Assembly (NCBI GenBank): GCA_038049695.1
Contig: CP142454.1
Coordinates: forward strand, 16,066,501 to 16,130,500
Source: Cinnamomum chago
Lineage: Eukaryota > Streptophyta > Magnoliopsida > Laurales > Lauraceae
Direction: 5' to 3'
Length of the DNA stretch: 64,000 nt
The notes beneath the pieces were generated by a model. That model made no database searches and was not told the DNA's origin. It saw only the letters and a list, made by a program, of their open reading frames with translations. Below, one piece after another: positions 24,291-35,439 of the stretch (the first letter of the stretch is position 1; each line of letters opens with the position of its first letter). The position numbers and the translations under genes were made by a program.

Positions 24291-25100
24291 TACTACCTAA
24301 TACTTCACTTCTTTTTTCATTTTTCTCCTCCTAGAATCAAGCTTGTATTGAACTTCCCAGACAATTTTGCAGGAATCATGCATCTTAAAGTTCAAATTAG
24401 ATGGGTCATTTTCCTTGTAGTAGTGCTAGTTTTCTTGCTGTTCTATGAGAGCGCAATGATCTTACATACAGTTGTAAGTATTGCTGAATTTTGATTCTTT
24501 GTTACTAAAGTAGGTTCTCCAGAAAATGTACAGTTTGCTGCTCTTCCAATTCCAGACTGGAGTCTTGAGGTATGACCTATCACAGTCAGATCTATGTTCC
24601 TAATCTTGATGTGTTGTGGGTTTTAGAAGTGACTTGTATCAGGTCATTGGTTTATCAGGCCAGTCCAAAATTCATACCGCTATAATCACATTATATGTAA
24701 TGGGAAAGAGAGTCCAATGCTGTTGGCCGCATGGAAATTTCTGTTCTAAGGACTTAATTACTGAACTAATGTACTTCAAAATGGTGTATATATTAGGACG
24801 ATGATTGTTGAGAGATTTGGATGGATGCTTCATTCAAGAGGTGCCAATCATACGAATGGCTCGGATGTAGCATAGGTGGTCTATGCGTGAGTTAAAACTT
24901 AAGAATGATAAAAACTCATGCTGTCAATCTTATATGTAGATACTGATATTTACTATACATGAGAAATATATAGATACTAAAATTTCATGAACAGGGTTTG
25001 GCTCAGTTGCTGCTATGACATTTTATTGAGGACTTTGGTGTGAACTGTGAAGTTTTGGCTCATATAACCAGTATTTAAAGGAAAAAAAGAAAGAAAGGTG
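24291..25100. other. 3' flank of the RlmN-like gene
   Basis: Probably includes the 3' UTR. The poly-A site could not be placed and no coding sequence is supported. Confidence 0.35.
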
Positions 25101-25104
25101 GATG

Positions 25105-25290
25105 AATTGAGAAGTGTTGTAATACAAATATGTTAAAGACGAAGAAAATGCCTGATGAATAGAAAAGTATTGTAATATATATCCAAGAATATAAGTAGAT
25201 ATACAAAGTTGTACTAATTACAGTGGGATAAAACTCATGAGGTACACAGTGGAACCATGCAAGAGTCGACAGAGTAAAGCCTAAAAAAAA
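25105..25290 (+). mobile_element. RTE-type LINE fragment
   Basis: Frames across 25140-25270 read like KMPDE, YPRI, DIQSCTNYSGIKLMRYTVEP, similar to the RTE reverse-transcriptase segment (KGDIQNCTNYRGIKLMSHT) also seen at 43340-43720. Frameshifted and short. Confidence 0.6.
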
Positions 25291-25299
25291 AAAAAAAAA

Positions 25300-28270
25300 C
25301 TAAGAAGACCACGAATTTTGAAAATTAATTTGGTTTCATTAACAATGGGAGGCAGGTCCCATGGTAGTCTTCCCACGAGTAAACCATACTAGCGCGGAAA
25401 AAAAAAAAAAACCTGCAGATGCTATGTTGGCTTGAATCTTGTAGTGAGGGGGATGAATAAGAATCCTTTTATATTTGAAAACCTGATTTATGTCTATGCT
25501 CAAATCTGAGATAGATGAACTCACTTCAAAGTCCAAGATTTACATGTCGCGAGCATCACTGAAAATTCCGTATTGGGATGGAAACTAAGATACATGAGGC
25601 CAACCATGTGTAAATCGTCCAAGACATTTGATTAGAGTGATCCTGTCCATTGGGTTAATCGTACAAGAAATTTGAGTAACTATACAAAATCAAGTGGGGG
25701 ATCATCACGCTTTGCACAAACGCATGAGTAATTGTTTCATGAATAGGAGCTCAAGTGTCCATTTTCAGCAGAAAAGAGTAGGCGATTATGAGCAGTTTGG
25801 ATTCAAGAATTATAGTGGGACTCACGATGTTATTTCCTGCAGACAACATTGAATCTTAATGAACTTATGCCTAACACATGAATTCATTCACAAGGATACA
25901 ATAGTGGTTTATGAAGTTCGAGTCAGCATTTTTTTTTAAAACTCTTTTGGCTAGATTGGAACAGCATTACAGTAGTCCTGTGATAATGTACCCATCCAGG
26001 GATCCATCTCTGGGTGGCTGTGTGAGATGAGACACCCCTATCATCGAGGTCTCAAGTTTATCGAGTCTATATATGCCTTTGCTAAGCGAAACAAATTTTC
26101 TTTAAAAAATGCTAAGCAAATTTTGAGTTCATACTGATATATTCCATCATTTTAAACATATGAATGGAATATATGCATAGATATCAAACAAACATGTCAA
26201 AACATGTTCTTTCCTTGATTCCTTTGGCCTTATTAGAGTTTATCATTAAATATTGAGATAATTACATGTGTTAGTGACATCTATTTCTGTCTCATTGTTT
26301 AATCAGTCAGGTCTCCCTCCCAATGGGCCCATGTTCAATATGGTCCATGTGCTAGAAATGAATAAGATGTTGCTTTATTCGTGAAAGGTTGTACCTTTAA
26401 TTGTTTTGAATCTCTTTACCAAAGATTTTGTCTAGAAGGTTGCATCAGCTGTGCTGTAACCTTCCCAAATACAAAATATTAAAAAAAAAAAAAAAAAAAA
26501 AAAAGGGCTCTCATGTTTTATAAGGATTTCTGCTGAGTTAGGTATAAAGCTCTGGGCTCATCTCATTCAATTTCCAAGAAAAAGCTGAAAAACATGCTTT
26601 TAACTTGTGGGTTTTCTTTTCTACCAAAAAAAAACTTGTGGGTTTTCTTTGTCTGGAATTTTCCAACACAATAATGCTAGTGAATTACCGTTCAAACATT
26701 ATCTTGACTGATGAAGATGCACGTGCAACAGGCAATACGTGTGTGTGAGAGAACTTTATATTTGGTCATTCTCCACCACCAAATCTTCAGGGATTCCTAA
26801 TCGGTTTTCCTAGAGGATTTTAAAATTTCTCATTTGGCGGTTGTAAATTCATGAGGATTTAAGTTACTGAAAACTCGTAAATTGAGGATTTTCACATTCA
26901 ACCATCTTTGATAGGATTTGAAAATCCTTATCTTTACAGATTTTATACACCTACATCAATTATTCCCAGCGATACCCACTAATACGTATTGATGTCACAT
27001 TCTCATGTTTTTCTATTTTAGGAGTAGCGATGAATCCTCATTGAACTTGCGCTTAGGGTTACTTTTTATGAACTATGTATTTAAAATAGAATCAATCTGA
27101 TCAAAAGCATGATTTACTAACTATAGTCCCGACATATATCAACTGGATACGATGGGAATCATGAACCCAAGGATAATACAATGCAGATCTTTAAATGGGT
27201 AGGTGGATGTAACACCCAAAATAGACCTAGGCTCAAAATTACCTGCTATTAGTGCAAATTTAGACTCAATGGAAAGGGTTCCAGTCAGGCCCCAAGACCT
27301 GACCTTCCCAAATATATATATTTTTATATGAAGTACCTGACTAGGATACGAATAATATAATGAGTAAAAAAACTATGACTGGTGGGTCCACGTCGAGGCC
27401 CGGGCATGCTGAGTCCTAAGCAGACCCAAAACCTGGACCAGACATCTGTGATTGGGTAAAAAATAGTCGAATACTACCTGTTTACATCCACAGCCATTAT
27501 ACTTTGCATATGAGGCTCGAAAGGAAGAAATATGTGGACTGAGTTTTTTTTATATTATTTTTTAGTATGAGCTGACTTGGTCAGTCAATTGCGCGTGCGG
27601 TCCAAAGTTGATACCCTCCCACCCAGTCTCAATATTCTACCTTTCTACTCCAGAGATATGATTGGAAGGAACCTCACCCTCTTTCTTTTCCTGCTTAATA
27701 CTTTATTGCAACTTTACCATACGTACACTAGATTCAAATGGCAACTATTGGTTGAAACACAAGAACTTCATCTACTTTTCTTCCAGTAGAACTACTGATA
27801 CAGGTTACCTCTCAGGGATGCAATACACACACACATATCACAATTCTCCTGAAGCATGTGGGGCCCACCTGTTCACCAGTCCGAATGGACCGTCCAAACA
27901 ATGCAGTCCCCAGCCCTGCCCTCCTCCCCCTCATATGTCACGGGATTCCATGGGCTGTGACTGGACAATTAGATTGAGAGTTCAAAAAAATTATTTAAAA
28001 CCGTTAAATTCATGTGCCCTGGATCAAGGGGTTATGATCATCAAAACTCATGAGCCCCAGCGGCGTCTAACCTGCACGGCGGCACCATAAAAAAGGTAGA
28101 TACATAAGAGCAGGGACCTAGCTAATTTATATATATATATATATCATGTATATTGTATAATAATTATATGCATTATAGTATATGCAATCTACATCAGATG
28201 TTAATTATTAAGTTATAGTTTACAATATGATAATTCACTTGAGTTTGACTGGGGCCGGAGGCTGGGTTCG
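25300..28270. other. Intergenic, no gene recognised
   Basis: No credible coding frame. Poly-A tracts at about 25284-25300 and 26480-26505 could be retroposon tails without recognisable bodies. The longest ORF (142 codons, 27662-28090) has a composition and content unlike any family I know. Confidence 0.4.
28127..28144. repeat. (TA)n microsatellite
   Basis: Short uninterrupted TA run in intergenic DNA. Confidence 0.85.
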
Positions 28271-28274
28271 ATTC

Positions 28275-28460
28275 CAACTTTTTTTTTTTTGTTACATTGT
28301 ATTAGAAGAGGGAAGGGAAAACAAGGCAAAAAGCCCCCAGAAAAAGAAACCTACATAGGACAATTTACAAGAAGAAAAGGAAAAGAAAAACCAAAGAAAG
28401 AATAAAACAGAGGACGACTGTCTTAAAAAAACCAGGCCAAAAGAAAAACGCAGAAAACTG
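28275..28460 (-). mobile_element. LINE 3'-end fragment, minus strand
   Basis: Read on the minus strand this is a T/C-rich region with CTTTTTGCCTTGTTTTCCC that ends TCTAATACAATGTAAC and a poly-A tail (the poly-T at 28280-28291 on the plus strand). Typical of the 3' UTR of plant L1 elements; no coding part is kept. Confidence 0.55.
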
Positions 28461-29677
28461 GGTGCATCAGAGGCCGGTCCTGGTCCTTTACATTAGACCT
28501 TGGATGATCCCATGGCGGCATGGACTCGATGCAAAGCTGGCCTGTTTACAACCAGTCCCACATGAATGTGACCAAGCCCAAAAGTCAAGGAAGTCTGCCA
28601 ATGAGGAATTAGTTGAACACAAATATTCACTAATAACCACTTCATCTTGGTCATCTGCTGATTTCATGCAACTGTGTGCCATACAATGAACCAACCATCC
28701 TGCTTTTGGGTTTTGGCTACAGTACATGCATGGTGGAAGTGAAACCATTCCTCTCGACTCGACTCTACTCTTCTCAAAAGGTCCAGTGAGTCGAGTAACT
28801 TGGGTGAGTCTTGCTTAATAAATAACTCAGGCTCGTTCAAATTGCCCACCTTGACGATTTAATGAGCAGTGTTAGCCATAATGAGTTGTAGAACTATGCT
28901 GGTAACAGGCCCTGATAACATTTACACACCTTGTATAACATGTCACATTGGAAAATGTTCGTACGATAGTAATTCTCAGACTACGATGAGAGTAGGGGAG
29001 ACCCTCATAATCTATATCCAATGCCAACAGCCTAAATATTAGAATTCCCCCCTTTCTTTCATAGTAGTGTGAGAGTTAAGAAGCTTTTTCCTGTCACATT
29101 AATATAAACAGGATTTGCTGTGGATACATTTGATTGACTAGGGATCGTATTACTTAAATGTTAAGCTATGTTTAAGAGATTCTAATTTTCGTCCGATATA
29201 AGCTATTGACTTTTCAAACTATGAGTATGCTTAGATCCCATTAACCTTTCAATGTTACTATCTCTTACCACAAATTGGAAATGGTTTTTTAGGGGAATCA
29301 ATCATATCTTATGTCAGGATGGGCAATAAAAAATTGTTACTATAGTTCCTCCCAAGTCCCATGTGTCAAAGAAAATTTGGATCTTTCTTACGGTAGATAG
29401 GGTCACTGGGATTTCTTGAAAATGATAGAACCCACCCACCTATGGATCATTCTGCAACAAATTTCATTGTCACTTTCATTTACCTTGTTCATCAAATTTC
29501 ATGTAAGTACCCATTTTTAGTTCATCTATTTTCATTCCTTGTTTTATAATTTAGTTGTCTTTCTAGAGAAGACTTCATTGTTTTAGTAAGAAAATTACAT
29601 GAAAATCTGTAAGTCAATTTCGGGCTGTAGCCTTTCATTTCTTAGAGCTATAATTCCATCTATTAGAAGTAACGATA

Positions 29678-29720
29678 AATATATATGTATATATATATAT
29701 ATATATAGACACACACACAC
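29678..29720. repeat. Compound (TA)n(CA)n microsatellite
   Basis: TA repeat passing into GACACACACACAC. Intergenic. Confidence 0.85.
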
Positions 29721-31395
29721 TAGAAGGAATAGGTGGAATGGAGCTATAATTTCATTTATATCCATTTCCCTTATATGAAAATGGTGGATTTTCACAGGAT
29801 GTCAATGGACCTTTGATTAGCCAGTTATTCGAATAAATGGACAGGATATGGACCCTCTGAGATTTTCATAAGTGGACATCCTATATGAAAAGTCTACCCC
29901 AAACGGCTCAGATTTATTTTGGTGCAGAATACTTGCAGGAGTAAAAACGACTATGGAGGCTTTTCTTCAACCCTGTTGATAATCCCAGGTGATTGATGAG
30001 TAGGTATGAGTTCGAGTGAAGGTGTATATAGCATGTTTGATATTTACGAAATATTTGATATGTACTGTTATATTGTATGCAATGTATATAAATTTATTTT
30101 AAAAAGGCCACCTCTTGTGTTCAACACCTACTTTCATTGGCCACCTCCGATAGTTATACCCGGTGTATGTGGACAGGAGGTTTGCATGTGCCCCTAAGGA
30201 ATAGTTCTCACATATTTAGAAACGAGTGTTCCTCGGGCTCAGGGCCAAAAGCTCCTAGACTGGGCTGGACAGGAGATATCCTAAGTTATAAAAAAAAAGT
30301 CACATCTCACAAGCATACCAATTATGAGGGAGCGAGGGATCAATAGATTTGAATGAAACCTAAGGTGAAATATCAACTCTATTAGATCATCCAAATCCTT
30401 TCATCTACCACCCTCGATTTTAATCATTTTAGGGAAGCATCATTTAATCCAAGAGTGACTAACAGTTGGATGAGTGTAAAATTTGGGTGGCTTGGATCGA
30501 TCATATTCAAGTTCAAAGGTAGCAATTCACAGTACCAACAATAATTCACTAGTTCTTTGGAATACTTTCATTGAGTTATAGGACTGATTTTATTATTATT
30601 ATTATTATTGGTGTCTGTACATAAAGAGTTAGATCTTTCCATTCCCTATCACCAATTTTCTTACCTATGTTATGCTAAGTGTGATGCTTTAACAGATCAG
30701 CATCCATTATGTACAATTAAAAAGAAAATAACATCAATATATAGCATCCATATGCCCTAAAAGGTTATTTTTATTAATCTGGGCTTGGTAGTAAACTCAA
30801 ACCTTGATTAGAATGTAATTATGGAATTTAGATGGGATGACTAGGCCTGTACTCCAAACAGGCAGATTCAGCCCTGAACAGGCCCTGTCCAAGCCGGACA
30901 TAGGCTTGAACTCGTCAATTGTGAAGGAAGTCGGGCTTCAACATAATATGTGAAATTGGGCCAGCTACAGGCCGTTGACAGCCTTGAACCCAGTTGATTA
31001 TATGATTTGATTTTGGCCTAGGCGGCATGTAATTTCAATGCACACACTCTTTTCCTTTCAAGAACTCACCAATGATCAAACTAACCACAAAAAAAGAAGT
31101 GAAGAAAATATGATGCCCCACTATGCCATTTCAAATCCAGCTTCCATCAGATTTCATATATAATAATTATTGATAAACTCTTCAAAAGATGGGAGAGAGA
31201 GTATATAAAACGAAAAAGCGTATAACCTCCAACAATAATAAAACCAAATCAACAAGAGAGGCAGATAGCCTTTTAGCTTTTCTTCCTGTCTATCCTCACC
31301 ACACACATCAAAGTGTCTTCATTCTTCAAACCCACTCACTATTCCCCAAAAAGAAAGAACCAACCAACCAAACAAACTCCCAAATCTCAAATCCA

Positions 31396-31424
31396 AACGA
31401 AAACGAAAACGAAAACGAAAACGA
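31396..31424. repeat. (CGAAAA)n short tandem repeat
   Basis: Nearly five copies of a 6-base unit. Confidence 0.85.
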
Positions 31425-31669
31425 GTAAAGACAAACAGTCAAAGGTGGAGGGAGGATTTTCCACTTTCCACATTGGAAAGCCGTTATCACTGAATTTACA
31501 ACAACCTCTTTTACATATTTACATTTTATCCTCTGTACTTACATACTATACTTTAAAAAGTGCTAAAACGAGATTTTTTTCTTCTTTCTTCTTCTTTTCC
31601 TTACTTTTTGAGGACAAAAGGATTCATCTCCTCTCACACATTCATCCGAATGGATGCCGGTTCCCCTCC

Positions 31670-33980
31670 TTAATCCGACACATCTGATGCCCTTGCCCCG
31701 TTGTTGTTCCCGGATCTCGGCTGCCGTAGAAGATTTATAAGAGCTTCCGCCTGAAAATTAAAAAAAAAAGAAAAAAGAAAAAAGAAAATTACAATAATAA
31801 GCTTAATAAAGAAAACAAGGACGATGATAATGATGACCCCGTGCATGACACCGAAAGCGACCACACTTCAATTATTTCATTAAGTGGATATTGGAAACGG
31901 TCAAAATAGGTAGTAAAAGGTAGTCTCGGGTAGGAAAAAACACTTCAAAATAAATATATAAATAAAGAAAAACTCCTTCAAATGTAAATGCCCAGCAATT
32001 AAATACATGACAATTTATGTCATATCATAAATAGTTAAAAATGAATACTAAAGGTTAATATATAAAAAAATTTAAATAATTTTTCCTTCAATAGAAATTA
32101 AACTAAAAGGACGATGGAAAATAAATACACAATCATCACCCTCATGTTCTTCACCAACCTTAACATCTTTTTGATAATCCTAAGATAATTATGATATCAA
32201 TTTCTATCTTTAAATTATTTTCAACCCTAAAGGATAGTTCCGTTGATTAAGACCACGGTTTACACCAAAAAAATTATAGATTCACGGGACTATTACCAAG
32301 CTTACCTCTGGTCCGGAGAGATTAGTTTGGGCTGAGAACCCTCGGATGGGTTGTACCTCACCTCGATAAATTTACAACACGTTTAGTCATTAAAGTTTGA
32401 GGATATAAATATAGGATTAGGAATCAGTCTAAAGAGCTGATTAGGCCAAGCTCTAAACAAAATCAAAATAAAACAAACGATTAGGATTGGATTTAAACAA
32501 ATGATTCATCATGTGGTAGCAGCCTTCCGAGTCCGTTAATCTCCAAATCGATTCTCCAATCATGATATGATACAAGATATTCAAATAACTGTAATTTACA
32601 ATATCAAAGGTGGGCCACGGTAATATTATCAGTCAAATATTGAATACGTCACGTTACAAAACGCATACTAGGGGGAGACTTCCAACATGGGCTAATGTTA
32701 CTGACTGGCTTTGGCAACCACATGCCAGAAAAAATGAAAAATGAAAAATGGGCCCAGTTCCTTTCTCTCAAGACCTAAAAATTAAAACGTATTAGCGTCC
32801 AGTGGGTCCCACTGCACTACTTTCCTTTACTTTTGCGCAAGTGTTTTTTTTTTTTTTTTTCCAACTAAAACGGTCGTTGAAAACGGAATTAACGGCGCCG
32901 ACACAAAGAAAACGGAACAGTGGCCGAGCCGCCAAAGCAACAGAGCAAAAAAACGGAAAACCGGAAGCACGAATCGGAAAAATAAGGAATGTAACGGACA
33001 ACCCTCACCTTCTGTTTCGCCCGAGTCGTACCGGACTGCGACAGAGCCACCAACGGCGGTATCGCTCCCTCCCTCGCCACCATCTTCCGATAAGTAACGC
33101 TGTCCTCGCAGATCTGCAGAAGAATCCCCGCGGCGATCTCCTTCTGCCGCTGCGTCCCGACCTCCACGATCTCCACTAGCACCGGAATACCGCCCTCCTC
33201 CACCAAGCCGGTCTTCCCCTCCGGCACCGCCACCAGAACGCTCGCCACGAACGCCGCCTTATCCACCATGCTGGATCCGAGATCCGCCATCAATTCCACC
33301 AGCGGCTTCATGATGCCGGACTGAACGGCCCGGATCTTGTTCTCTTTCACAGAACAGAGCGAAAACAGAGCCGTAGATGCGTCCTTCTTCCCTCGAGTTC
33401 CGCCGTTCTCCAACAGATCCACCAGCGGCGGAATCGCTCCTGACCGTCCGATTGCGAGCTTGTTCTCCTCCACCTGCGAGAGGCGGAGCAGCGCGCAGGC
33501 GGCGTTTTCCTTCGACGTCGGATTCCCGGCCCGGAGCGCCCTGATCAACGGCTTGATCGCGCCGGATCCGGCGATCAAGTCCTTGTTCTCCTCGCAGAGG
33601 GAGAGGTTTAGAATCGCCGTGACACCGAACTCCTGGAGCTGAGGATCGGCGGATTGGACGAGCGAGATGAGCGGCTTCACGGCGCCAGCGCGGGCGATTT
33701 TGACGCGGTTCTCCTCCTTGTTTTTGGAGAGGAGACGGATCTGCATCACGGCCTGGCGCTGCAAGTCAATGGAGGATGACTCGAGATCGGAGACGAGCTG
33801 GCGGATGAAATCGTCGGAGTTCTCCGAAGCGCACGCGAGGAGCAGGAGGCGGTTTTGGGAGGAGGTGGTGGAGAACTCACCGGATCTGTCGCTGTTGCAG
33901 TCGCTGAAGGCGGAGGAGGTGGAATCTTCGCTGAAGGTCCTTCCCATATAGGCGTAGCTCATCGGAGTTTCCGTCTCCAT
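31670..33980 (-). CDS. Armadillo-repeat protein (U-box 4-like, no U-box), two exons
   Basis: Exon 1 is 33980 down to 33009 and exon 2 is 31750 down to 31670, joined in phase 0 by a 1258-base GT-AG intron. The junction reads RAKQK then AEALINLLRQ. The product is 350 residues. After a Ser-rich N terminus (FSEDSTSSAFSDCNSDRSGEF, about 15-35) the protein is built of armadillo repeats to about residue 338, with unit signatures such as VKIARAGAVKPLISLVQS, NKDLIAGSGAIKPLIRAL and NKLAIGRSGAIPPLVDLL. It matches in length and layout the plant ARM-only proteins related to U-box E3 ligases PUB4/PUB14 (Arabidopsis At3g01400 and At5g58680 group). No U-box is present, so ligase activity is not expected; a protein-binding scaffold role is inferred. 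The coding sequence is GC-rich compared with its flanks. A read-through of exon 1 into the intron would add an unrelated C-terminal tail and was not used. Confidence 0.95.
32223..32350 (+). mobile_element. tRNA-derived SINE, copy 2 (truncated), in the ARM gene intron
   Basis: CAACCCTAAAGGATAGTTCC, then TTAAGACCACGGTTTACACC, and GAGATTAGTTTGGGC downstream match copy 1 at 10142. The B-box part is degraded (ATAGATTCACGGG) and no poly-A tail remains. It lies antisense to the host gene. Confidence 0.7.
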
Positions 33981-33983
33981 GGC

Positions 33984-34255
33984 CGGAATCCCGTCACCGC
34001 ATCCACGGATCCGCCGCCGAAGTCGAAGATTATCAGATCAAAGAAGATCGAAGATTCTCAGATTTCCTGCAGTTCTCCGACAATCAAGATCGAGACTTCT
34101 TCGAAGATTGAAGATGAATCTTTCCGGAAACTCTTCGGTAGTCGAGGGTCGAATTCCGTCACCACATGAACGGATCCGTCGCCTTTACCGTCGAAAATCG
34201 AAGATCAAAGATTCTCAGCTTAGTTTTCCTCCAATTTTTCGATAGTCGAGACCAA
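33984..34255. repeat. Tandem duplication in the 5' leader of the ARM gene
   Basis: Two blocks about 160 bases apart share ATTCCGTCACC/ATCCCGTCACC, ACGGATCCG-CGCC, TCGAAGAT and AGATTCTCAG followed by a T/C-rich segment. They lie between the ATG (33980, minus strand) and the TATA-like box near 34270, so the annotated 5' UTR is an imperfect duplicated unit. The plus-strand ORFs across it have no known relatives. Confidence 0.7.
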
Positions 34256-34268
34256 GATTCAGATTGAG

Positions 34269-34275
34269 ATTTATA
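34269..34275 (-). promoter_or_regulatory. Possible TATA box of the ARM gene
   Basis: On the minus strand the sequence is CTATAAATC, about 290 bases upstream of the ATG. This implies a 5' UTR of roughly 250 bases containing the duplicated block. Confidence 0.45.
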
Positions 34276-34499
34276 GGGTTACTGGTATTCGACGATTTTG
34301 AGATTTTCTTCTTCTTGGGCGAGAGATGAGGACACTGAGAAAGGGGAAATAGGAGGAGAGATAGAGAGCGTTGGGGTTTTTCATTTGAGGAGGCACGTGC
34401 GGAGGTGTGTGACAGTACCAGAATCTCTCATGGTCGGCACGTGGGATAGCGTTTCTTTTCAGACGCGTGTGCTTGGAAGGTTCTTCTTTCAAGAAGTGG

Positions 34500-35230
34500 T
34501 GCTTTCTCTCTCTTATTTTTCTGTTCGTTTATTAAATCTTAGTTTGGTGGCTCGCCGAACTAATTGTATTAGTGGAACCTAACCTTTAAAATTTATTATA
34601 ATACTCGGATTGCAAGGAGGGTGATCTTCAGCGTTCATTCAGAATATGGTCCATTGCAGATCATCAATGATTTTATTTTTCTGGGTCTCTCTCACATCCA
34701 ATCTGTAAAGCTGTGGAAGTTTAATAACATCATTGGCCCACTGGTTTATGAGGCCCTCTTGGCTACTTTTTCTCTCTGTGTATTGTTTGTGAAGCTATCT
34801 ATCTTTTCTCATTTCTTTTTTCTTTTTCTTTTTTTTCAATCTCTACAACCAATTTAAATTCTGAAGCAGCAGTTGAACCTACCTACCAAGGTACAGATAT
34901 ATAAAGAACAACATTAAAAAAAGAGGAGAAGATGAATCATTGGTAGACTGTTAGCCAGCGTAAGTAATAATAAATTCCAACTTCTACTGATACATTCATA
35001 GGAACACACAAAATGAAAGGAGGTTGAATTATGTTAAAAATCAAAGTTAAAGTTGAATTCTTAAGAATAAACATCAAATAGTAGTTTTATTTAAAGAAAT
35101 AGAGAAAATTGATGTTTTTTATGCTTTTTTTTAAATTCACCTTTGATTTTCATTATTAATGCAAATAAACACGACTTAAAGTTTGAGGCCCAGGAACGAA
35201 CTGATGGTTGAAACAATCTAGCTAAACTAA
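34500..35230. other. Intergenic, nothing recognised
   Basis: AT-rich sequence with no supported feature upstream of the ARM gene. Confidence 0.4.
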
Positions 35231-35244
35231 TATTTGGTAAAATA

Positions 35245-35421
35245 CAATACTCCTCCGAGGAGTAGTTCATTTAGCTTAAGACCACAGTTTATTTTTGGAG
35301 GTCGGTGATCCTACACTACCACAATTGGGCTATAGGAGATTTATCTGACTCTCTTTAAATTTGTAGGAATTAATTTGGCCGAAGGACCGTGACAACCGGT
35401 GCTGTAAAAAAAAAAAAAAAA
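35245..35421 (+). mobile_element. tRNA-derived SINE, copy 3, with 11-bp target duplication
   Basis: The A-box-like part is GAGTAGTTCATTTAGCTTAAG, the B-box-like part GGTCGGTGATCC, followed by CTGACTCTCTTTAAATTTGT and a poly-A tail. ATTTGGTAAAA occurs at 35232-35242 and again at 35422-35432 directly after the tail. It falls in the same family as copies 1, 2 and 4, though it has more substitutions than copy 1. Confidence 0.85.
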
Positions 35422-35439
35422 ATTTGGTAAAACGCTAAC

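Larger units (their letters stand above)
28461..31660. other. Intergenic, including the likely 3' region of the ARM gene
   Basis: No supported ORF. Simple repeats at 29678-29720 (TA then CA), an ATT run near 30590-30608 and (CGAAAA)n at 31396-31424. The last few hundred bases before 31670 are probably the 3' UTR of the minus-strand ARM-repeat gene. Confidence 0.4.

Noticed and set aside
27662-28090. 142-codon ORF
   Set aside because: The longest ORF in its area, but its translation is not like any family I know, lacks promoter signals and runs through simple sequence.
32889-33008. Unspliced 363-residue form of the ARM protein
   Set aside because: A good GT donor at 33008 and a matching family C terminus at 31750-31670 show the gene is spliced; the extra tail is intron.
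33337-33951. Plus-strand ORFs of about 100 codons opposite the ARM gene
   Set aside because: They are antisense shadows of a conserved GC-rich coding exon and have no family resemblance.
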